A DNA stretch of 64,000 nucleotides from CATOSD01 sp965226695 (GTDB lineage: Bacteria; Chloroflexota; Dehalococcoidia; Lucifugimonadales; CATOSD01), in contig OZ245405.1 in NCBI GenBank assembly GCA_965226695.1, positions 1,984,001 to 2,048,000 of the forward strand, written 5' to 3'. The notes below the pieces were generated by a model, which was not told the origin of the DNA, searched no databases, and worked only from the letters and a program-made list of their open reading frames with translations. Positions 46,292-55,120 of this stretch are shown here, piece by piece. The position numbers and the translations under genes are program-made. The first letter of the stretch is position 1. The number at the start of each line of letters is the position of its first letter.

Positions 46292-47302
46292 ATGTTTGAG
46301 TCGTGGCGCCGCCGGAGCGGCATGGACGCGCCAGGCGGCTTGACCCTCCGCAACCGCCCGCTGGCGACATGGCTGCTCCTTGCCGCCAACGCCGCATGGT
46401 GGCTCGTCGCCGAGCTGCTAGGCAACACCCGGGACCCCGCATCACTTCTGGATTTCGGCGCGAACCACGGGCCTTTGGTAGCCGGAGGCGAGTACTGGCG
46501 GCTTCTCACGTCCGTGTTCCTTCACATCGGCATTATGCACCTGATGCTCAACAGCCTGGGGCTGCTGATCTACGGCATGTTGCTGGAGCAGGCATTCGGA
46601 CGTCTGCGGTTCGTTCTCATTTACGTCGCGGCGGGTCTTGCCGGCTCGACGGCGAGCTTTGTCGCTAGTCCAATGGCTATCAGCGCCGGGGCGAGCGGGG
46701 CGATATTCGGTTTGCTCGGCGCGCTGGCGGCCAGCTTTCTGACGGGTAGAGGACCGCAGAGCCGCGGAAGCCGGCGGGACGCCGCGGGCATTGCGGTGCT
46801 GGTTGCGATCAACCTGGCTTACGGCCTCGTGGCGCCGGGCATCGACAACTGGGCGCACATTGGCGGGCTTGCGATGGGGTTCGCACTCGGTATCATTCTC
46901 GCCGATCCGCCCGACCGGCACCGCGCCTACCCGGTTCTCCCACGTCCGGCGCGGCGCAGTCCTGGTTCGAATCGCCGCGTCATGCTCGCGGTACCGCCAA
47001 TTGCGTTGCTGCTTGTGGCGGGAGTGTGGCTGGGCAGTTCGGGCGTTGCGGGCGGTCTGGGCAGGGCCGAACGCCTGCTGGAAGGCCAACAGTACAGCGA
47101 GGCGCTCCAGGAGGTCGAAGAGGTCATCGAGGGAGGCTGGGATACGGGCGAGGCCTTCCTGTTGCGCGGCATCATCCGCGAGCGGCTTGGGGACGACGCA
47201 GGGGCCTTGGCCGACTTGGGCCAGGCGCTGGTGCGCGGCCTTACCACGGAAGACCGCGGGAGGGCCGTCTCGCTGCTGGTGTCGATACGGGAGGGTGGAT
47301 AG
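46292..47302 (+). CDS. Rhomboid-family intramembrane serine protease
   Basis: 336 aa. Six or seven membrane segments between about 22 and 205. Active-site Ser135 lies in GASGAIFG and His189 in NWAHIGGLAMG, the rhomboid catalytic dyad; HIGIMHLMLN in the L1/TM2 region is also typical. After residue 260 comes a soluble tail that looks like TPR helices (AERLLEGQQYSEALQEVEEV, FLLRGIIRERLGDDAGALAD). It would cleave membrane proteins within the bilayer; substrate unknown. The start at 46292 has no clear Shine-Dalgarno; 46322 is an alternative. It abuts the next gene with no gap. Confidence 0.9.
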   Translation: MFESWRRRSGMDAPGGLTLRNRPLATWLLLAANAAWWLVAELLGNTRDPASLLDFGANHGPLVAGGEYWRLLTSVFLHIGIMHLMLNSLGLLIYGMLLEQAFGRLRFVLIYVAAGLAGSTASFVASPMAISAGASGAIFGLLGALAASFLTGRGPQSRGSRRDAAGIAVLVAINLAYGLVAPGIDNWAHIGGLAMGFALGIILADPPDRHRAYPVLPRPARRSPGSNRRVMLAVPPIALLLVAGVWLGSSGVAGGLGRAERLLEGQQYSEALQEVEEVIEGGWDTGEAFLLRGIIRERLGDDAGALADLGQALVRGLTTEDRGRAVSLLVSIREGG

Positions 47303-48157
47303 GTGGAAGACAAGGGGAGGCGTGCCCTCCGGCTGGGTTGGTGGTCGACGGGGCGGGGCGAGGGCTCCCGCGGACTGCTTCGCGCGGTGCGCGGCGCCAT
47401 CGCCTCCAGTGAGCTGAATGCCTCGATTCAGTACGTTTTCAGCAACCGGGAGCAAGGCGAGGCGGGCGGCAGCGATGAGTTTTTCAAAATGGTAGAAAAC
47501 ATGGGAGTGCCACTGGTGAGGCTGTCGTCCCAGAGGTTCCGCCGCGAGAGCGGCGGGGGTGGGATGGCGCTCCACCGAGACGCCTACCACGACGAGGCGA
47601 TGCGCCTGACGGCACTATACCAGACCGACCTGTCGGTGCTGGCCGGCTACATGCTCATCACCAGCCCGCGCATGTGCCGGGAGCGCACTATGATCAACCT
47701 TCATCCCGCGCTCCCGGACGCTCCGGCCGGCATGTGGCAGAGTGTAATCTGGCAGCTCATCGAGAGGGGTGCGGCCGAGCACGGCGCCATGTTGCACCTC
47801 GCCACGGAAGTTCTCGACGCCGGGCCGCCCTTAGGCTATTGCAGCTTCCCAATTCGGGACCCCGCGCTTGCCCCGCTTTGGAGTCGGCTCGACAGCGTGG
47901 GGCTGGACGCGGCACGGGCCGAGGGAGAGCGGCAGCCGCTGTTCGCGGAAATCCGGCGTAGGGGCGTCGCGCGCGAGCGCCCGCTTCTAGTGGCTACCCT
48001 CATCGCGCTGGCCGAAGGCGCGATCCGAATCGAAGGAGGCAGGCCGCACGGCCCCAGCGGTCCGATCGAGGGCGGCCTGTGCATGAACGACGAGGTCGAG
48101 AGGCTGATGCGGATATGGGGCTACCAAGGACGTGTTGACAGGCGACGAGGAGGTTGA
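47303..48157 (+). CDS. Formyltransferase-family protein (PurN-like)
   Basis: 284 aa, GTG start directly after the rhomboid stop. The N-terminal loop GWWSTGRGEGSRGLLRAV resembles the phosphate loop of PurN. The folate-site segment reads MINLHPALPDAPAG with His134, where GAR formyltransferase has NIHPSLLP and a later Asp. An appended C-terminal region (about 200-284) is unlike PurN. I regard it as a distinct family member: the formyl-transfer His is kept, but the substrate cannot be assigned. It overlaps the upstream region of the S51 peptidase gene, so it is probably in one operon with its neighbours. Confidence 0.7.
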   Translation: MEDKGRRALRLGWWSTGRGEGSRGLLRAVRGAIASSELNASIQYVFSNREQGEAGGSDEFFKMVENMGVPLVRLSSQRFRRESGGGGMALHRDAYHDEAMRLTALYQTDLSVLAGYMLITSPRMCRERTMINLHPALPDAPAGMWQSVIWQLIERGAAEHGAMLHLATEVLDAGPPLGYCSFPIRDPALAPLWSRLDSVGLDAARAEGERQPLFAEIRRRGVARERPLLVATLIALAEGAIRIEGGRPHGPSGPIEGGLCMNDEVERLMRIWGYQGRVDRRRGG

Positions 48158-48164
48158 ACGCGAT

Positions 48165-48917
48165 ATGGGTAAGATAGTGACTATTGGCGGCGGGATGATG
48201 GGCGAGCTGGAGACCCTGCCCATCGACCGGGAGATCGTGGAGCTTTCTGGCAAGACGCGGCCCAGGGCGCTGCTGATCCCAACCGCGACCTACGACGCCC
48301 CCGAACCCTGGGAGACATTTCAGGCCGTCTACGGCAAAAGGCTCGGCTGCGAGACAGAGGTGCTGCACCTTCTCAACTCAAAGCCCAGCCTGGCCGAACT
48401 GGAGTCTGTCATCCTGTCGGCTGACCTCATCTACGTGAGCGGCGGCAATACGCAGAAAGCAGTGACGCGGTGGCGAAGACTGGGCGTGGACGGCGTGCTC
48501 GAGCGGGCCTGGCACAAAGGTATACCGCTTGCGGGCCTGAGCGCAGGGTGCATTTGCTGGTACAGCTACGGGCACAGCAACTCGGGGTTCTTTTACAACG
48601 CCGCGAACTGGAGCGGATTCACCCGCGTTCGTGGTCTGGGGTTCATCGACGCATTCGCGTGCCCTCATCCGGGTGGCGTCACGGATGGCCAACTGCGGGA
48701 GCCCGACTTTCACGCCAAGGTGATGAAGCACGGCGGCATAGGTCTCGGCATAGGGTACAACTGCGCAGTGGAGTGGGTGGATGGCGGCTATCGGCTGTTG
48801 ACGTCGAGCGAAGACGCCGGGGCGTACCGGGTCTACAAGAGACGGGGGAAGCTGGTGAAAGAGGACATTCCGAAACGATGCGACTTCGCGCCCGAAGCGG
48901 AGTTGCTCGCCGTCTGA
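48165..48917 (+). CDS. S51-family peptidase (dipeptidase E/cyanophycinase-like)
   Basis: 250 aa from the ATG at 48165 (gaggagg upstream, spacing slightly long). Class-I glutamine amidotransferase-like fold with nucleophile Ser in AGLSAGCICW (GxSAG), N-terminal IVTIGGGMMGELETLPIDRE, and DLIYVSGGNTQKAVTRW. PepE-type enzymes hydrolyse Asp-X dipeptides. The tail (KRCDFAPEAELLAV) fits members of this subfamily. It starts 7 nt after the formyltransferase-like stop. A convergent clpX gene ends 33 bp away, with no clear terminator in between. Confidence 0.85.
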   Translation: MGKIVTIGGGMMGELETLPIDREIVELSGKTRPRALLIPTATYDAPEPWETFQAVYGKRLGCETEVLHLLNSKPSLAELESVILSADLIYVSGGNTQKAVTRWRRLGVDGVLERAWHKGIPLAGLSAGCICWYSYGHSNSGFFYNAANWSGFTRVRGLGFIDAFACPHPGGVTDGQLREPDFHAKVMKHGGIGLGIGYNCAVEWVDGGYRLLTSSEDAGAYRVYKRRGKLVKEDIPKRCDFAPEAELLAV

Positions 48918-48950
48918 GGGGTCGCTCCCGCGCTCCGGGGGCTGCTCCCC

Positions 48951-50303
<1,353 letters not shown>

Positions 50304-50420
50304 CCTAGTGGAGCCCCCCGTCACGTTTCCGGGCGCCGCACGCAGACACCGGGGGCGTCGACGCGCCTGGGTGTCTAAGCGCCGGCTCCTTCAGAGGCCT
50401 CAACAGCGACGCCGTTCGCG

Positions 50421-51092
50421 TCATAGAGGTGTGTTCTCCTCACTTTTTGAACCATTGGTGCCCGCGCTTTTGGACTCACTCTCCGCCTGGCCGTCGGACG
50501 GCGGGTGAAGCACCTCGTCTATCAGGCCATACTCTACGGCTTGCTCGGCGTTCAGGAAGTAGTCTCTGTCGGAGTCCCTGGCCACCTTGTCGTAGGGTTG
50601 ACCAGTAGATTGTGAGATAATCTGGCGGATCTTGTCTTGCATCCGCAGTATCTCTCTTGCGTGAATCTCGATGTCCGACGCCTGGCCCTGCGCGCCGCCG
50701 AGTGGCTGGTGCATGTGAACCGTGGAGTTGGGCAGGGCGTAGCGCTTGCCGGGCGCGCCCGCGGTGAGAAGCACTGTACCCATGCTGGCGGCGAGGCCGA
50801 CGCAGATGGTGGACACGTCGGGGCGAATCAGGTGCATCGTGTCGAAGATGGCGAGCCCGGCGCTGATGACGCCTCCCGGAGAGTTGATGTAGAGGCTGAT
50901 GTCCCTGTCGGGGTCCTCCCGGTCCAGGTAGAGGAGCTGCGCGACAATGTTGTTGGCTATGTGGTCGACGATTGGCGTGCCCAGAAAGATAATCCGCTCC
51001 TTCAGCAGCAGCGAATAGATGTCGTAGGCCCGTTCTCCCCTGGCGTCACCTTCAACCACCATGGGGATGATGTTTTCAGGTCTGTAAATCAC
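50421..51092 (-). CDS. clpP: ATP-dependent Clp protease proteolytic subunit ClpP
   Basis: 223 aa from the GTG at 51092, chosen over the longer frame because aaggag sits 10 nt upstream and the tig stop is 13 nt away. Catalytic Ser in GLAASMGTVLL, His in NSTVHMHQPLGG, Asp in DRDYFLNAEQAVEYG. N-terminal PMVVEGDARGERAYDIYSLL is typical. The C-terminus extends about 25 residues beyond E. coli ClpP. Middle gene of tig-clpP-clpX, the standard order for this proteolysis operon; the peptidase assembles as two rings of seven. Confidence 0.95.
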   Translation of the reverse strand: MIYRPENIIPMVVEGDARGERAYDIYSLLLKERIIFLGTPIVDHIANNIVAQLLYLDREDPDRDISLYINSPGGVISAGLAIFDTMHLIRPDVSTICVGLAASMGTVLLTAGAPGKRYALPNSTVHMHQPLGGAQGQASDIEIHAREILRMQDKIRQIISQSTGQPYDKVARDSDRDYFLNAEQAVEYGLIDEVLHPPSDGQAESESKSAGTNGSKSEENTPL

Positions 51093-51105
51093 CGGAGTGT
51101 TCTCC

Positions 51106-52467
51106 TTAAGCTTCGGAAGTGCAGGCACTTTCGTCGTTGGGGTCTTCGGCCGATTCGGAAGCGTCCTCACTGGACGCCGGCTCGGCTTCATCGTCTTCAC
51201 TCTGTTGTTCGCCCCTGGCTATGGCCCTGAGGCGCTCCATGGCCATTTCGCTCAGCATGGAGTTGCGGACCGAGGCTATCTCCTCTTCGGTCGGTTCCCG
51301 CTCAAGCGAGTTTTCCGCCAGGAGTTCTCTGACCCGTGCCTCGGCTTCTTCTTCGGATACCTCCAGGTTTTCGAGGTCGGCAAACCTGGTCATCGCGTAA
51401 CTGCGGACCAGCCTCCCCCTAACGTCCTCTTGCGCCTGGGCCAGGAACGCCTCCTCGGTACTTCCGGTCGAGCGTAGGTAGTCGTCGAGGCGAATGCCGA
51501 GCCTGTCCAGGAACTGCTGCTGCTCATGCCACTGGTGCTCGGCACCGTGCTCGACGAGCAGTGGGGGCAGCTCGACCGTGGCGCGCTCCATCAGCGCTTC
51601 CAGCGCCTTCTCCGTGAATTCGCCGATGGCCTTGTTCTCCGCGCCCTGGCGTTCCTCGTCGTGAATGCGTTCGGTTAGCTGCTCCAGCGTCTCCTCCTCC
51701 CCACCCAGGCTCACGACAAAGTCGTCGTCCAGGTCGGGGAGTTCGCGTTCCTTGTACTCTTTCACCGTGGTACGCACGTGCACCGTCTTCCCGGCGATGG
51801 CGTTCATATAGAAGTCGCTGGGAACGTCCAGGTCGAACTCGCGTTCGTCGCCCGCCTGTGCGCCAGCCAGTTGCTCGCCCAGACCGGGAAGGGACCTGAC
51901 CGCCCCATCGCCCGTCAAGGCGATGTAGTCCGGGTCTTCCAACACGGTTTCGCCTTCCGAAGTGATGACAAGGTCTGCTGTGACCATGTCGCCGACTTCC
52001 AGGGGACGGTCGACCGGGTTCCAGGTCGCCAACCTCTCGCGCAGCCCTTCCAGGCGTTGCTGAACGGACTCCTCGTCGAACTCGAACGACTCCTCGTCGA
52101 CCCGGATGTCGCGGTACGCGCCGAGGGCGACGTCCGGTTTGAGGGGAACCGTGGCTTTGAACGAGAGCGGCTCGAAGTCGACCATCTCGATCCTGGGCAA
52201 ACCGACGGACTCCAGCTCCTGGTCGTCGATAGCGCGATTGGTTGTCTCCGCAACCAGTGCGTCCAGCACCTCGTTCAGCAGGCTCTCCCTGCCGACCATG
52301 CGCTCGACAATGCTACGGGGGGCCTTGCCTTTTCGAAATCCGGGAATGTTTACGCGCTGGACGATTCGCCTGTAGCCGCGATCGAGGTACGGGCTGAGGT
52401 CGTCGTCTTCCAACTCGATAGTGAGCACAGTTTGCCGGTCAACAACTTCCTCGCGGTCGACTTTCAC
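51106..52467 (-). CDS. tig: Trigger factor
   Basis: 453 aa. Ribosome-associated chaperone and peptidyl-prolyl isomerase. The ribosome-binding signature GFRKGKAPRS is near residue 40; the N-terminal domain (1-115) is followed by an FKBP-like domain (about 155-240, VGDMVTADLVITSEG) and the long helical C-terminal arms (about 250-425). A highly acidic C-terminal tail (SEDASESAEDPNDESACTSE in part) is longer than usual. First gene of tig-clpP-clpX. The 5' flank (52468..52608) is short and ordinary. Confidence 0.95.
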   Translation of the reverse strand: MKVDREEVVDRQTVLTIELEDDDLSPYLDRGYRRIVQRVNIPGFRKGKAPRSIVERMVGRESLLNEVLDALVAETTNRAIDDQELESVGLPRIEMVDFEPLSFKATVPLKPDVALGAYRDIRVDEESFEFDEESVQQRLEGLRERLATWNPVDRPLEVGDMVTADLVITSEGETVLEDPDYIALTGDGAVRSLPGLGEQLAGAQAGDEREFDLDVPSDFYMNAIAGKTVHVRTTVKEYKERELPDLDDDFVVSLGGEEETLEQLTERIHDEERQGAENKAIGEFTEKALEALMERATVELPPLLVEHGAEHQWHEQQQFLDRLGIRLDDYLRSTGSTEEAFLAQAQEDVRGRLVRSYAMTRFADLENLEVSEEEAEARVRELLAENSLEREPTEEEIASVRNSMLSEMAMERLRAIARGEQQSEDDEAEPASSEDASESAEDPNDESACTSEA

Positions 52468-52608
52468 AGGCGGCTCCTAGGTGGGGATGATGTGCAAGAT
52501 TATATCACGCCTATTGTGTTAGCAAAAGCATACATGTTCTCTAGCGGGCCTTGTCAGTCCAGCAGGCCGTATTGGAAGGGCCTCGACCTGAACGGATGAG
52601 CAAGGGGA

Positions 52609-53122
52609 ATGTTCTGCCCAGGAACGAAAATTTCGGCGAAATCTGTATCATTATGTTTCATTCCGTCTCACCTCATAGCTGGGAGTGTTGCCGGTCTGCG
52701 ACGGATTGAAACGCTGGCGGGACAGATTTGGGCAGGAATGAGACATTTTGTGGCAGGAATGAGACAGGTCTACGGAGGTATCGACGACACCGTCCGCGGT
52801 CGCCGGTTGGCCGGGTCAGTCCCACGTCTGGTGGAGAATAGCACTGATGTGCGGAGAGTTCAAGAGGATCTGGAAAATCGACTCTGCGCCTGCGGTGAGG
52901 AGTCGACGCCATTGCCCGTGAGTCACCGCGGCGCCCCGTCCATACCGTCGTCCGCTCGTAAGAGGTGGATAGAAACGTCTTCCCCAGGCTTCGCCACGAC
53001 CCTTGGCGCCTCGGCCTCAAGTTGACACACGAGAACGCTCGGTGCGATAATTTCGGGCGGTCTTGAAACGTGCCCGCGGCACAGTGTTCACGCCGCGAGC
53101 TTCAATTTGCTAGGGGGAAGAG
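52609..53122. other. Intergenic region with IS-end-like repeats
   Basis: About 0.5 kb between tig and etfB. Two direct copies of ggcaggaatgagaca lie at 52731..52745 and 52752..52766 (period 21 bp). Their complement, tgtctcattcctgcc, resembles the terminal repeats of some IS21-type elements. No transposase is present, so this may be a solo IS end. Frames open here on both strands look non-coding. Confidence 0.4.
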
Positions 53123-53920
53123 ATGGCGGTAAACATCTTGGTGTGCGTCAAGCAGGTAATGGATCCTGAAACGCCGGCCTCCGCATTTCGCGTCGACTCG
53201 TCAACGAAGAAGGTAGTGCCGGCCGCCGGCATTCCGCCCGTGGTCAACGGCTTCTGCGAGAATGCCGTAGAGGCGGCGCTTCGCATCAAGGACGCCGAGG
53301 GTGGCAGTGTAACCGTGCTCTCTATGGGAAGCGGTTTCGTGATGGACGTGATGAAAAAGCCGCTGTCGATGGGCGCGGACGAAATGATCCTGATCGACGA
53401 CGAGGCGGCGCTCGAGCTGGATCCGTTTGGCACGGCTTACGCGCTCTCTGAGGCGATCAGGGGCGCCGGCGAGTTTGATCTCATACTGTGCGGCCGCCAG
53501 GCCTCGGACTGGGACAACGCCCACGTTCCGCTTGGCATCGCCGAGATGCTGGGCCTGCCCTGCGTCACCCTGGCGCAGAAGGTGGAGATCGCGGAAAACG
53601 GCCTGCTGGTCCACCGCACGCTGTCCGACGGATACGAGGTGTTCGAGTCGGCGCTGCCCGCGGTCGTGACGGTCAGCAACGAGCTGGGCGAGCCTCGCTA
53701 CCCAACGCTGAGGGGCATTATGGCGGCGAGCCGGAAGCGGCCCGTCACCAAGACTATCGCGGACCTCGGCCTCGATGAGTCGAGGCTGAGCGCCAGATTG
53801 CAGACGCTCGAACTGTACGTTCCAGTCAGCGAGAGCGACGTCGAGATTGTCGAGGGCGAGGACGAGGCGGACGCGGGTCGCAAGCTGGCGCTGCGGCTGC
53901 GCGAAGAGAAGATCATATAG
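53123..53920 (+). CDS. etfB: Electron transfer flavoprotein beta subunit
   Basis: 265 aa. N-terminal VNILVCVKQVMDPETPASAF, AMP-binding region and the ETF-beta signature area DLILCGRQASDWDNAHVPLG through MLGLPCVTLA. The ETF dimer accepts electrons from acyl-CoA or other dehydrogenases and passes them to the quinone pool through ETF-QO. Shine-Dalgarno gggggaagag precedes the ATG. etfA follows after 97 bp on the same strand, the usual order. No dehydrogenase or bifurcating partner gene is adjacent. Length is typical (250-270 aa). Confidence 0.95.
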   Translation: MAVNILVCVKQVMDPETPASAFRVDSSTKKVVPAAGIPPVVNGFCENAVEAALRIKDAEGGSVTVLSMGSGFVMDVMKKPLSMGADEMILIDDEAALELDPFGTAYALSEAIRGAGEFDLILCGRQASDWDNAHVPLGIAEMLGLPCVTLAQKVEIAENGLLVHRTLSDGYEVFESALPAVVTVSNELGEPRYPTLRGIMAASRKRPVTKTIADLGLDESRLSARLQTLELYVPVSESDVEIVEGEDEADAGRKLALRLREEKII

Positions 53921-54017
53921 CGGCGGCGGCGCGCCGTTTCCAGGAGGCCGAGGGCCCTGGATTCGGTGGTGACGCAACCGAGACGCGCGGCTGAACGCCG
54001 ATAACACGCGGAGTGTG

Positions 54018-55013
54018 ATGATGGCAGGAGTTCTGGTTCTGGCCGAGGTGGGTGGTGGCAGAATACAATCGTCGTCGCTTGAGCTACTGGCAGCGGCCCG
54101 GAAGCTGGCAGATTCGCTAGGCGAAGACGTCGGGGCGGTACTGCTGGGCGGAGATAGCGCCGGCCTGGCCGACACCGCGATCGCTCACGGCGCCGACAGG
54201 GTGTTCGTCGTAGACGATCCGCTATTGGCGGACTCGCAGATCGACGCCGACCTCGCGGCCTACGAGCACGTCGCGGGCGTTGCGTCGGCGAGCGTAGTTC
54301 TGGTTGGGCGGACGCCGAACGGGCGCGACATCGGGCCTCGCCTGGCGTTCAGGCTGGGCGTCGGCGTGGCGCAGGACTGCGTGGAAGTGGAAGTGGATTC
54401 CGAGACCGGGCGCGTCGTCGCAACCCGGCCCGTGTACGGGGGCAACGCACTGGCCAAAGTTACCTTCCCGGGCGACGGGCCACAGGTCGTCGTCTTGCGG
54501 GGCAAGGTTTTCGAACCGCTGGAGGCGGACTCGTCGCGGAGCGGCGAGGTGGTGAACCTGCAGCCAGGCCTCGACGCTTCGGTGGTGAAGGCCAGGCTGG
54601 TCGACACGGTGCAGAGCGAGTCCGAGGGCGTGCGGCTGGAGGACGCGGTGGTGGTGGTGAGCGGCGGGCGTGGCCTGGGCGGCCCCGAACCGTTCGAGGA
54701 CATCGAGGCGCTTGCCAAGCTCTTTGGCGGAGCGATGGGCGCTTCGCGCGCCGCCTGCGACGCCGGATGGCTCGACCACAGTTACCAGGTAGGCCTGACC
54801 GGCAAGACCATCACACCGGACCTGTATATAACCGTCGCCATTTCCGGCGCGAGCCAGCATCTCGCGGGCTGCTCTGGTTCCAAGCACATCGTTGCGATAA
54901 ACAGGGACCCCGAGGCCAACATCTTCAAGGAGGCCAGCTTCGGCGTCGTCGGCGACTGGAAGGCTGTGCTTCCCGCATTCACGGAGACAGTGCGAGAACT
55001 GCTGGAGCCCTGA
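54018..55013 (+). CDS. etfA: Electron transfer flavoprotein alpha subunit
   Basis: 331 aa from the first of two adjacent ATGs. The N-terminal domain MAGVLVLAEVGGGRIQSSSL is followed by the C-terminal FAD domain (about 195-331) with GASRAACDAGWLDHSYQVG, LTGKTITPDLYITVAISGAS, SKHIVAINRDPEANIF and the ending FGVVGDWKAVLP. It binds the redox FAD of the heterodimer with EtfB encoded upstream. Converges on the EF-G2-like gene, with a shared hairpin terminator between. Confidence 0.95.
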   Translation: MMAGVLVLAEVGGGRIQSSSLELLAAARKLADSLGEDVGAVLLGGDSAGLADTAIAHGADRVFVVDDPLLADSQIDADLAAYEHVAGVASASVVLVGRTPNGRDIGPRLAFRLGVGVAQDCVEVEVDSETGRVVATRPVYGGNALAKVTFPGDGPQVVVLRGKVFEPLEADSSRSGEVVNLQPGLDASVVKARLVDTVQSESEGVRLEDAVVVVSGGRGLGGPEPFEDIEALAKLFGGAMGASRAACDAGWLDHSYQVGLTGKTITPDLYITVAISGASQHLAGCSGSKHIVAINRDPEANIFKEASFGVVGDWKAVLPAFTETVRELLEP

Positions 55014-55056
55014 CCCGGGAGTACTTCACAAGGGCGTGATGACTTGGGCAAAAATT

Positions 55057-55080
55057 AGGGGCGGTTCTCGAACCGCCCCT
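55057..55080 (-). terminator. Rho-independent terminator of EF-G2-like gene
   Basis: Perfect 10-bp inverted repeat aggggcggtt-ctcg-aaccgcccct. On the minus strand it is followed by taattttt, giving a proper U-run, so it ends the EF-G-like transcript; it could also stop etfBA transcripts less efficiently. Confidence 0.85.
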
Positions 55081-55120
55081 CTTGGCGTCCGGCGTCCGGG
55101 CGTAGCCGGACGGCCAGTGC

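Noticed and set aside
46442..47590. A 382-codon open frame on the minus strand
   Set aside because: Antisense to the rhomboid protease, whose Ser/His dyad and helices are clear.
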